This document shows, in pieces, positions 25,760 through 34,600 of a stretch of 64,000 bases of DNA; the stretch's first letter is position 1; each line of letters begins with the position of its first letter. The position numbers were made by a program, and so were the translations under genes. Below the pieces are notes generated by a model. The model had not been told where the DNA came from. It ran no database searches and was given only the letters and a program-made list of their open reading frames with translations. The stretch comes from Brevibacterium permense (lineage in GTDB: Bacteria; Actinomycetota; Actinomycetes; Actinomycetales; Brevibacteriaceae), in contig NZ_QYCP01000096.1 of NCBI RefSeq assembly GCF_025506275.1, forward strand, positions 62,001 to 126,000. The letters run 5' to 3'.

Positions 25760-27928
25760 GTGGACACCAGCATCATCGTCGTCATCGCCATCGTCGTGGT
25801 CTTCGCCGTTGCTGTGCCCGCAATGATTCGGAAGTCCGCGACGGATCTCTCGCGCGTCGAAATCGACACGGTTCCGGACAATGCGGCCGTCGTATCCGCC
25901 GAGACAGCCATCCCCGGGCACGACCATTCGGAGCGCATCCAGGTCTTCCACGACAAACCTCGGAAGGTGCCGTCGGTTCCGACCCCGGACGTCTCACAGG
26001 AAGTCGAGGCCCCGAAGCTGAGTCTCTCGGCCTCCACTCCCGAGTTCGCCATCATCGACGGTCACGCCGAAGCACACACCATCACCGAGGCAGCCGAGCA
26101 AGCCCAGCTCAACGTCCTTCCCGTTGCGGTCGGTGAAACCTACTCCTCTCTGACCGCCGACCATGCGGCTGTCGGTCGCGGTGTTGTCGGTTCCAGCGTA
26201 GGCGTCGGCACTGACACAGGGGTTCGTGCAGGCGCTGCCACTGACAATGTGCGACTGCTTCATCCGGCGGTCCACGCGGTATTCAACGACAGCGGCCGCT
26301 CCGTCGGGCAGTCGGACAGACAGGGTCGTTCGCCACAGGCCCGTCCGCCGCACCCGACCGGCGCCGGCCATACGGCGTCGATGGGCCGGACGGCTCCGGG
26401 CGGCGCCGGTCCGGCACCTCAAGGCGGCGGACCACGTGAAGGCCGGTCCCGGACGGGACGCGGCGGCCGCCTCGGCGAGAGGACGGCCGGCACAGATGGA
26501 CAGGGCCGACAGATTTCCAATCCGACCATCGGAACCGATGAGGAACATGCGATGACCGAGCAAGCCACGACCCTGCGGGAGTCACTGAAATCGCTGAACA
26601 CCATGGTCAGGGGCTTCTCCCTGGTCTTCCTCGCCTCGGTTCTCGGCATCCTTGTGTCGAGTGTGCTCGCGGCCTTCTCGGTCGTGCACATCGCCCTGGC
26701 CGGTGTCTTCCTCGGTCTCGCGGTCGTCACTCTCTTCCTCGTGCGCACGCTCAATCTGCGCAAGCGCGAGACGAAGAAGAAGCTGCGACGTCTGCAGGAG
26801 ACCGCACGGTCACGGCCAGCGGCCCAGCCGAAGCGTGACACTGCGCCGGAGCGCGTCGCCAAGGTCGAGCGTGCCTCCGAGCCGAAGACGGCCGAACCGT
26901 CGACTGCCACGGCACGACAGACTGCCACGGCCAGGACGACGACTGATGCTCAGCCTGCAACTGGATCGCAGACAGCAGCTCGTACGGGCGCGAAGTCCGC
27001 GAAGTCGCAGACCGTTCCGGTCAAGCAGCAGCCTCGCACAGCCCCTGCATCGACCTCGAGCGGAACTGCTGCCCGGATTGCCGCGGCCGCCCAGGGCACG
27101 AGCGCGGCGGCGAAGGCCGTGCAGGCTCGCGCTGCGATGAACCGCTCCGCCGAGGCGAAGAAGTCCCGCGAAGAGGCCGACACCGGAGAGATCCCGCTCG
27201 TGCGCATCCGCAAGGAAGCCGCCGAGGGCCACACCACGCGCCAGGTCCTCCTCACCGGACCGATCCCGGTCGTGAAGGAGAACTCCACCGCAGACGGTGA
27301 CGCGACTTCCGCCGAGGCGGCCGCCGACGCAGAGGACGCCTCGACGTCGGGCACCGTCGCCACCGCACCATCAACGTCGACGGCAGAGCCGAAGGCGGAA
27401 GCGACGGATTCCACGGTCGACCGCACGAACGATGCCGACGCTGCCTCGGCGACATCTGCAGAGGAGGCCCGGAACGAACCCGCCAAGGCCCCGGTCGCGC
27501 TCGGAGCCGACCTCCTCGCTGAGACCGAAACCGTCTCAGATACGGCCGGTCGAAAGGAAGTCGAATCGGATGTGCACGCTGCACTTGATGCGGCGGCACC
27601 GAAGGTCGATGACCCGTTCATGCAGCGCCTGAAATCGCGCGACGGCTGGTCGCCGACCCCGCTGCCGGTGCCCAGCTACGTCGACGCACCCGAAGCCGAG
27701 CATCCGGTGCCCTCGGCATCGGCGGCCGATGCCAGCTCGTACGAAACCGAGGCCCGCAGTCGTGAAGATATCGCGGCTCAGTTCGCCGAAGAGCTCGGTT
27801 ACCGTCCGGAACTCAGCGACTCCGCCCGCGAGGAAGGACCCCTCGGCCACGGGCGCAAGGCGATCCGGACGACGAAGGCCGCCGACCTCGGCGCAGTCAA
27901 CGACGTTCTCGCTCGCCGGCGCGCGTGA
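25760..27928 (+). CDS. GlpR/SepX-like divisome membrane protein
   Basis: A 722-residue protein with an N-terminal membrane helix (IIVVIAIVVVFAVAVP, ~4-20), a long disordered Gly/Pro/Arg-rich cytoplasmic part, two adjacent helices (FSLVFLASVLGILVSSVLAAF and LAGVFLGLAVVTLFLV, ~290-335) and a disordered Ala/Thr/Ser tail. This layout and the galU-rimJ context match GlpR of corynebacteria/mycobacteria (Rv0996) and SepX of Streptomyces, membrane partners in division and polar growth. The ATG at 26551 after GAGGAACATGCG could be an internal start, but the frame is continuous. GTG start at 25760 after AGGGTGG. Ends at a strong terminator. Confidence 0.72.
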   Translation: MDTSIIVVIAIVVVFAVAVPAMIRKSATDLSRVEIDTVPDNAAVVSAETAIPGHDHSERIQVFHDKPRKVPSVPTPDVSQEVEAPKLSLSASTPEFAIIDGHAEAHTITEAAEQAQLNVLPVAVGETYSSLTADHAAVGRGVVGSSVGVGTDTGVRAGAATDNVRLLHPAVHAVFNDSGRSVGQSDRQGRSPQARPPHPTGAGHTASMGRTAPGGAGPAPQGGGPREGRSRTGRGGRLGERTAGTDGQGRQISNPTIGTDEEHAMTEQATTLRESLKSLNTMVRGFSLVFLASVLGILVSSVLAAFSVVHIALAGVFLGLAVVTLFLVRTLNLRKRETKKKLRRLQETARSRPAAQPKRDTAPERVAKVERASEPKTAEPSTATARQTATARTTTDAQPATGSQTAARTGAKSAKSQTVPVKQQPRTAPASTSSGTAARIAAAAQGTSAAAKAVQARAAMNRSAEAKKSREEADTGEIPLVRIRKEAAEGHTTRQVLLTGPIPVVKENSTADGDATSAEAAADAEDASTSGTVATAPSTSTAEPKAEATDSTVDRTNDADAASATSAEEARNEPAKAPVALGADLLAETETVSDTAGRKEVESDVHAALDAAAPKVDDPFMQRLKSRDGWSPTPLPVPSYVDAPEAEHPVPSASAADASSYETEARSREDIAAQFAEELGYRPELSDSAREEGPLGHGRKAIRTTKAADLGAVNDVLARRRA

Positions 27929-27975
27929 AGCCCCGAAGTCGCTGAAGCGAGGTCCGCACGGATTTCGCGACGCTG

Positions 27976-28014
27976 ACGCAGAAGCCCCGCACAGCCCGTG
28001 CGGGGCTTCTGCGT
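27976..28014 (+). terminator. Terminator after the GlpR/SepX-like gene
   Basis: A perfect 17-bp stem (left arm ACGCAGAAGCCCCGCAC) with a five-base loop, 48 bases after the stop codon. Next to it, two copies of CAGATAGCACC occur near 28068-28095 in the 120-bp gap before the next gene. Confidence 0.85.
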
Positions 28015-28134
28015 GCCAGGGTTACGGTGTCCACGAGTCTGAGTTGCTGGCAGCCCGCTTCACGACAGATAGCACCACAGCAGATAGCACCCGTTTGAAA
28101 GCGTGCTAACTGTTTTGGAGCGTGCCGCCAGCGA

Positions 28135-28644
28135 TCAGGCGCTGAAGACCGACCAGCAGATCGCATCGCGTCGTGCCTGATCTTCCAGCACGAGTTCGCG
28201 GACTTCATTCGGCAGCCGGTCGCGCTGCCAATCGCGTTCGACACGACCGGCCGCAAGGTCCTTCCCCGATGTCCCTCGGGCCGCTTTGATCGCGTAAGCC
28301 GCCGCCCCGAGGTCGTGTTCGGCGACGTGTCCGACACAGGCCGCCTGCCCCGCTGCATAGGCGGCGAACCGGGCTGGCCCACGCAGGGGTCGCGCCGCAC
28401 CCATGGCATGACCGCCGAGGGCGCGAGCCTCCATCATCGGCATCGCACCGGCTGACCACGCCCGGGCGGCGGCAATGGCTTCGCGAGGTCGTTCATCCTC
28501 GGGGCAGACGGATTCGAAGACCGGCAGGGCGTGTTCGGCGCAGTCGGCGGCCCACAGCGCGAGAAGGCGGTGGTCGACATCGGTGAGGGAGCCGCCTCGG
28601 CGATTCGTGATCATCCGGGGATCGCGGATCTCCGGCAGGATCAT
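28135..28644 (-). CDS. Putative immunity protein (Imm-5-like)
   Basis: A 169-residue helical protein beginning LPEIRDPRM and containing DVDHRLLALWAADCAEHALPVFE, PREAIAAARAWSAG and AAYAAGQAACVGHVAEHDLGAAAYAIKA, the repeats typical of the family annotated as putative immunity protein. Despite that name no toxin gene lies nearby; many homologues are stand-alone with unknown role. ATG at 28644. It lies 43 bp downstream of the IclR gene, perhaps co-transcribed. Confidence 0.7.
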   Translation of the reverse strand: MILPEIRDPRMITNRRGGSLTDVDHRLLALWAADCAEHALPVFESVCPEDERPREAIAAARAWSAGAMPMMEARALGGHAMGAARPLRGPARFAAYAAGQAACVGHVAEHDLGAAAYAIKAARGTSGKDLAAGRVERDWQRDRLPNEVRELVLEDQARRDAICWSVFSA

Positions 28645-28687
28645 GAATGAACCCGGAGAATTACCCTTGCGGTGGGGCAGCTGTTCG

Positions 28688-29485
28688 TCATTGGGAGCGC
28701 CCGCCGAAGTCCTCAGCGATCGACGCCGCGACGGCCTGTAGGCGTGGGACGACGTCGTCCTCGATTGAGAGCCCACGCAGATGGGACGTGTGCAATGAGA
28801 CATTGAGCGCGGCCAAGGTGGTATCGCCGCGGCGGACGGGCACGGCCAATCCTCGCAGCCCCTCGTCGAGCTCCTGAGATACGAGGCACCATCCCTGTTC
28901 GCGGATGCGCTCGAGTTCCCTGCCGAGCTCCTCCCTGGAAGACACTGTCCTGTCGGTGAATGTGGAGATCTCGGTGCGGTCGAGGAAAGCCTGCCGATCC
29001 GTCGACGGCAGCTCGGAGACGAGGATCCGGCCCATCGACGTCGCCCAGGCGGGCAGTCGATTGCCGAGATTGACGGTGACGGTGTGCAGCCGAGGGGCAG
29101 TGGCGCGGGCGATGTAGACGATATCGTCCTCATCGAGGATGCTCAGCGTCGCGGATTCGTCGAGATCGTTCGCGAGCCGGTTGAGATGGGGCTGAGCGAC
29201 CTTCGGAAGGTCGAGCCCGGCGAGGAACCCTGCACCGATGTCGAGCACGCGCGGGGTGAGCGAGAACTGGGTGCCGTCACTGCTGAGATACCCGAGATCG
29301 ACGAGCGTGAGAAGGAACCTGCGGGCAGCAGCCCGAGTCAGACTCGTCGCCTCGGCAACCTGAGTGACCGTCAGTCGCGGATCGTCAGAAGTGAACGCCA
29401 ACAGCACCGACAGCGTCTTTTCGGCAGACTTCACGTAATGGTCGCCGGTCGACGCATCTGCTCCTGAATTCTTCTCTGACTTCAC
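28688..29485 (-). CDS. IclR-family transcriptional regulator
   Basis: A 265-residue one-component regulator. The winged helix-turn-helix fills residues ~15-75 (SAEKTLSVLLAFTSDDPRLTVTQVAEATSLTRAAARRFLLTLVDLGYL), followed by the IclR effector domain (GRILVSELPS, ...GWCLVSQELDEGLRGLAVPVR...LNVSLHTS). It resembles the PcaR/PobR subgroup controlling aromatic-acid catabolism. GTG start. Divergent from an MHS transporter, which it likely controls. Confidence 0.88.
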   Translation of the reverse strand: MKSEKNSGADASTGDHYVKSAEKTLSVLLAFTSDDPRLTVTQVAEATSLTRAAARRFLLTLVDLGYLSSDGTQFSLTPRVLDIGAGFLAGLDLPKVAQPHLNRLANDLDESATLSILDEDDIVYIARATAPRLHTVTVNLGNRLPAWATSMGRILVSELPSTDRQAFLDRTEISTFTDRTVSSREELGRELERIREQGWCLVSQELDEGLRGLAVPVRRGDTTLAALNVSLHTSHLRGLSIEDDVVPRLQAVAASIAEDFGGRSQ

Positions 29486-29520
29486 CGTCCCAGGGTATCG
29501 GCAAGGTCCGACCCATTCTA

Positions 29521-29571
29521 CATTGTGCGCTATGTGCACACATGTACGTTTACCGCACATTGTGATACTGT
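29521..29571. promoter_or_regulatory. Likely IclR operator/promoter of the MHS transporter
   Basis: Contains inverted TGTGCG (29524-29529) and CGCACA (29554-29559), a palindrome TGTGCACA (29533-29540), and direct CATTGTG copies (29521 and 29558). A TACTGT box (29566-29571) could be a -10. The segment is AT-rich and lies between the divergent regulator and transporter. Confidence 0.45.
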
Positions 29572-29641
29572 GATCTGCGACAAGCACGAGCACGCCCTCA
29601 TCGCGGAGGAACCGCGAGGCCATCATTCGAAGGGGAATGTC

Positions 29642-31006
29642 ATGTCAGCACCGGACAGCACGCACGCGGGAGCTTCCGCGGAACTCAAACGGGCCAGGCG
29701 CGCCGCCGCCGGGTCGTTCATCGGCGCAGTCGTCGAATGGTACGACTTCCTCCTCTACGGAATCGTCGCCGCGCTGGTCTTCGGGGAGCTCTTCTTCCCC
29801 GACTACAGCTCCCATGCTGGAACGCTCGCCGCATTCGCGACCTTCGGCGTCGGTTTCATCTTCCGCCCGCTCGGCGGCATCATCTTCGGCCACTTCGGCG
29901 ACCGCCTCGGGCGCAAGTCCATGCTCGTGTGGACGATGACGATCATGGGCGTTGCCACTGCTCTCATCGGATTCCTGCCGACCTACCAATCCGTCGGCTG
30001 GCTCGCTCCTGCCTTGCTGGTGCTGCTGCGTTGCATCCAGGGGATCGCCGTCGGCGGGGAATGGGGCGGTGCGGCGCTCATGGCCGTCGAAAGCGCACCG
30101 TCGAAGCTGCGGGCATTCTTCTCCAGTGGAGTGCAGATCGGTTATTCTTTCGGTCTGCTGCTGGCCACCGGGCTCGTGGCTCTGCTCAGCAGCAATTTCT
30201 CCGCTGAGGCATTCCTCGCCTGGGGTTGGCGCATTCCGTTCTTCTTCAGCGCCGTCCTCGTCCTCGTCGGGCTGTGGATCCGTGCAGGCGTCGAGGAATC
30301 CGAGGAGTACGTCGAGCGTGTGAAGAATGCGAAGACCGACAAGACCGCGAAGCTGCCGATCTTAGGGGCCTTCAAACGCTATCCGGCACAGATCTTCCAA
30401 ATCGTCGGGCTGCGCTTCATCGAACTGCTGACCATGTACATCGTCACGACCTTCGCTCTGTCGTATTCGACCGAGCAGCTCGGACTCGACCGACAGATCA
30501 TGCTCAACATCACCCTCCTCGTCGGTGGTCTCGGCATCGTCACGATCCCCGCCTTCGCCTACCTCTCCGACCGCTACGGGCGCCTGCGGGTCTACCTCAC
30601 CGGCGGTGTCATCGGCCTTGTCAGCACCGTCCCGTTCTTCCTCTTCCTCGAGGCCGGCAACATCGTGGGCATCGTCATCTTCGCCGTGCTGCTCATCAAC
30701 ATCGCCCACGATGCCGTCGTCAGCGTCCAGCAGCCACTGTTCGCCGAGATGTTCAGTCCCGAGTTCCGCTACAGCGGAGCCGGCGTCGGATACCAGCTCG
30801 CCAGCGCCATCGCCGGCGGCTTCACCCCCTTCATCGCGACATTCCTCGTCGGACTCGGCAACGGGACCTGGTACCTCGTGGCGGCCTACCTCGGGGGCGG
30901 CTGCCTCGTCTCGATCTCGATCGCCATGCACCTCGTGCGCAAATGGCAGATCGGCCGCCGCGCCGAACGCTCCACTGTCGAATCCACTCAGGTCGTGTGC
31001 GCCTGA
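29642..31006 (+). CDS. MHS-family MFS transporter (organic acid:H+ symporter)
   Basis: A 454-residue importer with 12 helices of the metabolite:H+ symporter family (ShiA/ProP/citrate type). Signatures: AGSFIGAVVEWYDFLLYG, FRPLGGIIFGHFGDRLGRKSML, GIAVGGEWGGAALMAVE, GWRIPFFFSAVLVLVGLWIRAGVEES. ATG at 29642 after AAGGGGAAT. Its TGA overlaps the dehydrogenase ATG (TGATG). Substrate unknown; an aromatic or hydroxy acid fits the IclR context. Confidence 0.87.
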   Translation: MSAPDSTHAGASAELKRARRAAAGSFIGAVVEWYDFLLYGIVAALVFGELFFPDYSSHAGTLAAFATFGVGFIFRPLGGIIFGHFGDRLGRKSMLVWTMTIMGVATALIGFLPTYQSVGWLAPALLVLLRCIQGIAVGGEWGGAALMAVESAPSKLRAFFSSGVQIGYSFGLLLATGLVALLSSNFSAEAFLAWGWRIPFFFSAVLVLVGLWIRAGVEESEEYVERVKNAKTDKTAKLPILGAFKRYPAQIFQIVGLRFIELLTMYIVTTFALSYSTEQLGLDRQIMLNITLLVGGLGIVTIPAFAYLSDRYGRLRVYLTGGVIGLVSTVPFFLFLEAGNIVGIVIFAVLLINIAHDAVVSVQQPLFAEMFSPEFRYSGAGVGYQLASAIAGGFTPFIATFLVGLGNGTWYLVAAYLGGGCLVSISIAMHLVRKWQIGRRAERSTVESTQVVCA

Positions 31007-32073
31007 TGGTTCGCTGCCCCTCTTTCGCCGCCGCCCTGCCGACCGCTGAGAAGCGCGTCGAAGCGAAGTCTGGCTCGAGCGGATCGATCCGGTCTGTCGA
31101 GATCACCGCGCCCGGCCGGGTCGAGGTCCTCACCCGACCGGGGCCACCGGGGCGCCCTGCCTCCGGGCATGTGAGGGTGCGGATGCTCGCGGTGGGAATC
31201 TGCGGCACCGACCTCAGCCTGGCCTCCGGTTCGCGGACACCTCCCGAGCTGCCGTGGCGACTCGGACACGAAGGTATCGGAGAGATCATCGAGGTGGGGT
31301 GCGGGGCCGAGGAACGGGCGATCGGCGACAGAGTCGCGCTCGAACCCAACATCACCTGTGGGCGGTGCGAGTACTGTCTTCGGGGCGTGACCTCGGCATG
31401 TGTCTCCCGGCTGAGCGCCGGCGTGCTCACTCAGCCGGGATTCCTCGCCGAGGTGGTCGACCATCCCAGCGGATTCTGCCACCGCGTGCCGGCTGGGATA
31501 CCTGTGGAGCGCGCCGTATGCGCCGAACCGCTGACGGTAGCGGCATCGGCGATCCGCCGCATCGAACTGCAAGGAGGGGAAGACGTCCTCATCATCGGTG
31601 CCGGAGCTCAAGGACTGTTGGCAATACTCGTTCTCGTGGATCTCGGCTATCGTCCCTGGGTGAGCGAACCGGACGAGACCCGGCTCCGATTTGCGATCGA
31701 GCTCGGAGCCCGGGCATTCGTCCCCGGCGCCGGCCCGGCACCTCAGGTCGTCATCGATGCGGCCGGAGTCTCAGAGGGACTCGCCGCAGTCGTCGACCAG
31801 CTCTCTCCTTTCGCAAAGGTCACAATCGTCGGAGAGGATCAGGACCGCCTCGGCGCGTCGAGTTTCGATATCGTCCAGCGGCAGCTGAGCATTCGTGGCT
31901 CTTTCATCTACGAACATCCGCAGGATATGGCGACCGCGGTCGCCATGCTCGAGACGCTGCCGACCGAGGCGATCGTCGGGCCGGCACTCTCGCTCGACGA
32001 TGCACCCGATCTGCTCGGTATCGATGCCGGCCGTCGGCCCGGGGTCAAACAGTGGGTGGACCTGCGCGGCTGA
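31006..32073 (+). CDS. Zinc-dependent MDR-family dehydrogenase
   Basis: A 355-residue medium-chain dehydrogenase. GICGTDLSL and RLGHEGIGEI carry the catalytic zinc ligands; the structural-zinc loop CGRCEYCLRGVTSAC has four Cys. The NAD(P) fold has LIIGAGAQGLLAI. The sequence resembles sorbitol/threonine/hydroxy-acid dehydrogenases. Translationally coupled to the transporter, so it likely oxidises the imported compound. The N-terminal ~30 residues are basic/Ser-rich and not conserved in look; a later start is possible. Confidence 0.82.
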   Translation: MVRCPSFAAALPTAEKRVEAKSGSSGSIRSVEITAPGRVEVLTRPGPPGRPASGHVRVRMLAVGICGTDLSLASGSRTPPELPWRLGHEGIGEIIEVGCGAEERAIGDRVALEPNITCGRCEYCLRGVTSACVSRLSAGVLTQPGFLAEVVDHPSGFCHRVPAGIPVERAVCAEPLTVAASAIRRIELQGGEDVLIIGAGAQGLLAILVLVDLGYRPWVSEPDETRLRFAIELGARAFVPGAGPAPQVVIDAAGVSEGLAAVVDQLSPFAKVTIVGEDQDRLGASSFDIVQRQLSIRGSFIYEHPQDMATAVAMLETLPTEAIVGPALSLDDAPDLLGIDAGRRPGVKQWVDLRG

Positions 32074-32145
32074 CTGTCCCGGGGAGCGCCGAGGGAGTCA
32101 GCCGCAGTCGAGGATCGCGGACAGCAGCGAGTTTCCGGGACTGGG

Positions 32146-33603
32146 TCAGCTGCGGGGCATGGCCACGTACTTGACCTCGAGGAACTCGTCGATGCCCACA
32201 CGGCCGCCCTCCCGGCCGAGGCCGGACATCTTCACTCCGCCGAACGGCGCCGCCGGATTCGAAACCAGTCCGGTGTTGAGTCCGACCATGCCGACCTCCA
32301 TCTTGTCGGCAAGGCCGAGGGCACGTTCGACGTTCTCGCTGAACAGGTAGCCGACGAGCCCGAACTCCGTCTCATTGGCCAAGGCGATGCCCTCTTCGTC
32401 CGAGTCGAAAGTGACGATCGGTGCCACGCGGCCGAAGATCTCCGTGGTGCGGATCTCGGCGTCATCGGGAATGTCGGTCATCACCGTCGGGGTATAGAAG
32501 AACCCATTGCCGTCGATTCGGGACCCTCCGGTGAGGACCTTTGCTCCCTTGGCCACGGCCTCATCGACGAGGCCGGCGACCTTGTCGAGCGAATCCTGAT
32601 CGACGAGCGTGCCCATCTCGGTGTCCTCGTCGAGGCCGTTGCCGACCTTCATCGCGCCGATGCGTTCGGCCAGCCGCGAGGAGAATTCCTCTGCCAGCGA
32701 GGAATGGACGAACATGCGGTTCGCCGCGGTGCAGGCCTCGCCGCCGTTGCGCATCTTCGCGACCACCGCGCCTTCGACCGCCTTTTCGATGTCGGCATCG
32801 GCGAAGACGACGAACGGAGCGTTGCCCCCGAGCTCCATCGAGGTCTTCATGACAGTGTCGGCAGCCTGCTTGAGCAGCCCCACCCCGACCTCGGTGGACC
32901 CGGTGAATGTGACCTTGCGGGCGATGCCTGACTCCATCCAGGGAGTGACGACACGGCGCGCAGACTCGGAAGTGACGAGGTTGAGCACCCCGGCGGGGAG
33001 GCCGGCTTCGACGAGGACGTCGACGAGCATGAGCGACGTCAGCGGGGTCAGCTTCGCAGGTTTGAACACCATGGTGCAGCCGGCGGCGATGGCGGGCCCG
33101 ATCTTGCGAGCGCCCATGGCAAGGGGGAAGTTCCACGGGGTGATGAGAATGCAGGGACCGACGGGTTCGCGGGAGATGAGCATGCGGTTCTTGCCGTCCG
33201 GCGACTGCGAGTAGTCGCCTTCGACGCGCACCGCCTCTTCGGAGAACCAGCGGAAGAATTCGGCGCCGTAGGTGACCTCGCCTTTGGACTCGGCGAAGGG
33301 CTTGCCCATCTCGGCGGTCATGACCGCGGCGATGTCGTCGGCACGATCGATGAGCAGTTCGAAGGTCCGCCGCAGGATCTCGGAGCGCTCTCGCGGCGAG
33401 GTGGCCGCCCAGCCTGACTGTGTGTCGCCGGCGACTTTGATGGCTTCTTCGGCATCGGCGGCGGAGCCGTCGGCGACGGTGGTGATGAGATCGCCGGTCG
33501 CGGGATTTCGAACCTCGATGGTCTTGCCGCCTTCGGCCTCTCGCCATCTGCCGCCGATGAAAAGTCCGGTGCCCAGCTTGTCGATGATCGGGGTGATGTC
33601 CAC
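32146..33603 (-). CDS. gabD: Succinate-semialdehyde dehydrogenase, GabD-like
   Basis: A 485-residue aldehyde dehydrogenase. Catalytic Glu in SMELGGNAPFVVF and Cys in MRNGGEACTAANRMFVH; FGGVKMSGLGREGG near the C-terminus is the GabD type. Would oxidise succinate semialdehyde (GABA or related degradation) to succinate. GTG at 33603 has an ideal AGGAGG seven bases upstream; the open frame further upstream is discarded. Convergent with the zinc dehydrogenase. Confidence 0.87.
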   Translation of the reverse strand: MDITPIIDKLGTGLFIGGRWREAEGGKTIEVRNPATGDLITTVADGSAADAEEAIKVAGDTQSGWAATSPRERSEILRRTFELLIDRADDIAAVMTAEMGKPFAESKGEVTYGAEFFRWFSEEAVRVEGDYSQSPDGKNRMLISREPVGPCILITPWNFPLAMGARKIGPAIAAGCTMVFKPAKLTPLTSLMLVDVLVEAGLPAGVLNLVTSESARRVVTPWMESGIARKVTFTGSTEVGVGLLKQAADTVMKTSMELGGNAPFVVFADADIEKAVEGAVVAKMRNGGEACTAANRMFVHSSLAEEFSSRLAERIGAMKVGNGLDEDTEMGTLVDQDSLDKVAGLVDEAVAKGAKVLTGGSRIDGNGFFYTPTVMTDIPDDAEIRTTEIFGRVAPIVTFDSDEEGIALANETEFGLVGYLFSENVERALGLADKMEVGMVGLNTGLVSNPAAPFGGVKMSGLGREGGRVGIDEFLEVKYVAMPRS

Positions 33604-33745
33604 GACGCGTCCTCCTTGAGTGTCGTCAGTGCAGAACCGCGTGGTCGGCGTGAGAACGTCCCCGCCGCAGTATCGGAACGCGGCCGCTCCCAGTGTAGTC
33701 CTCGTCGGGTCACTGCGCCTTTGGGTATTTCGCTGCCGTCGCCTG

Positions 33746-34492
33746 TCAGGCGCCGGACCTGTCGGGCTCATCGCCTCCGGAACCGCCGTCGACCGCATCC
33801 GAAGCGCGGGCGATCATCGACAGCGAAGCATGGGTGAGTGCACTGATGGCGATGAGCTGACGATTGGACATCGTGATGCCGCGGATCACGCTCAGGCAGA
33901 CCCTGTCGCGACTGTGCTCGACGCTGATCGGGCGGACATGAGACTGAGCGATAGGGGCCATGGCCCGGCACTGGGCGACGATCGAATCGACGGTGACCGG
34001 GTATCCACTCGCCTCGACCATCGCGACAACACGGGCCAGTGCATTCCTCGCCGCCGATTCCTCATCGGGCCAGCCGAGGCGATCGATCACCTCGGAGACC
34101 AGATCATCGAAGCGGTCAGGGACGGGGGAGGCTGCGGTCGGATGTGTTCCAGAGGCCCGCAGTGCGAACGGCGGGGAACCCGGTGCGCGCTGCGCCGAGG
34201 CGGGCAGTCCGGAATTCCCGCGCAAGGCGAGCTCCTGGCATACGCCCATCAGCTCGATCGTCGGCAGCGATTCGTCGTCGATGGCGCGGGTGAGTTCAGC
34301 GATGTCGGCGATTGGAGTGGCCAGTTCCTCGCGCAGCCAGCGGATGAGCGCCAGCCGGTGCAGGTGTGCTTCGTCGTAGACGGCCGTCGTCGCATTCTTC
34401 TTCTGTCCCGGCGGCAGAAGCCCCTCGTGGATGTAGTACTTGATACTCGCCGCCGAGACGCCGGCGGCGTCGGCCAATGCGCTGAGCTTCAC
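33746..34492 (-). CDS. MerR-family transcriptional regulator
   Basis: A 248-residue regulator. N-terminal MerR helix-turn-helix: KLSALADAAGVSAASIKYYIHEGLLPPGQK, then LHRLALIRWLREELATPIADIAELTRAID. The C-terminal 130 residues form an effector/dimer part with an inserted Pro/Ala-rich loop (~115-140). No Cys cluster, so not a metal sensor of the classic kind. GTG start after AGGAGGGG. Divergent from the DUF2306 gene. Confidence 0.85.
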   Translation of the reverse strand: MKLSALADAAGVSAASIKYYIHEGLLPPGQKKNATTAVYDEAHLHRLALIRWLREELATPIADIAELTRAIDDESLPTIELMGVCQELALRGNSGLPASAQRAPGSPPFALRASGTHPTAASPVPDRFDDLVSEVIDRLGWPDEESAARNALARVVAMVEASGYPVTVDSIVAQCRAMAPIAQSHVRPISVEHSRDRVCLSVIRGITMSNRQLIAISALTHASLSMIARASDAVDGGSGGDEPDRSGA

Positions 34493-34535
34493 TGTGCCCC
34501 TCCTTCTGCAGGTTTCATCCTCGACGACGGTGAAT

Positions 34536-34591
34536 GGATAGTGGAAGCGGCGTTCACTATCCACGTTGCCAGCCTTAGTTAGTGGCACTAT
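34536..34591. promoter_or_regulatory. Operator with repeated TAGTG half-sites
   Basis: GGATAGTG (34536-34543) and its complement CACTATCC (34555-34562) flank an 11-base spacer. A second palindrome TAGTG-G-CACTA lies at 34580-34590. Both sit between the divergent MerR and DUF2306 genes. MerR operators usually have dyads near a long promoter spacer, so this is a likely MerR binding site. Confidence 0.6.
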
Positions 34592-34600
34592 CTTAGTGAC

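Noticed and set aside
26551-27928. Separate second gene within the GlpR/SepX-like frame
   Set aside because: No stop separates the parts, and one N-terminal helix plus two later ones is the known layout of the family.
30226-31005. Long in-frame extension upstream of the zinc dehydrogenase
   Set aside because: Arg/His/Pro-rich shadow of the MHS transporter in another frame; the TGATG start at 31006 is better.
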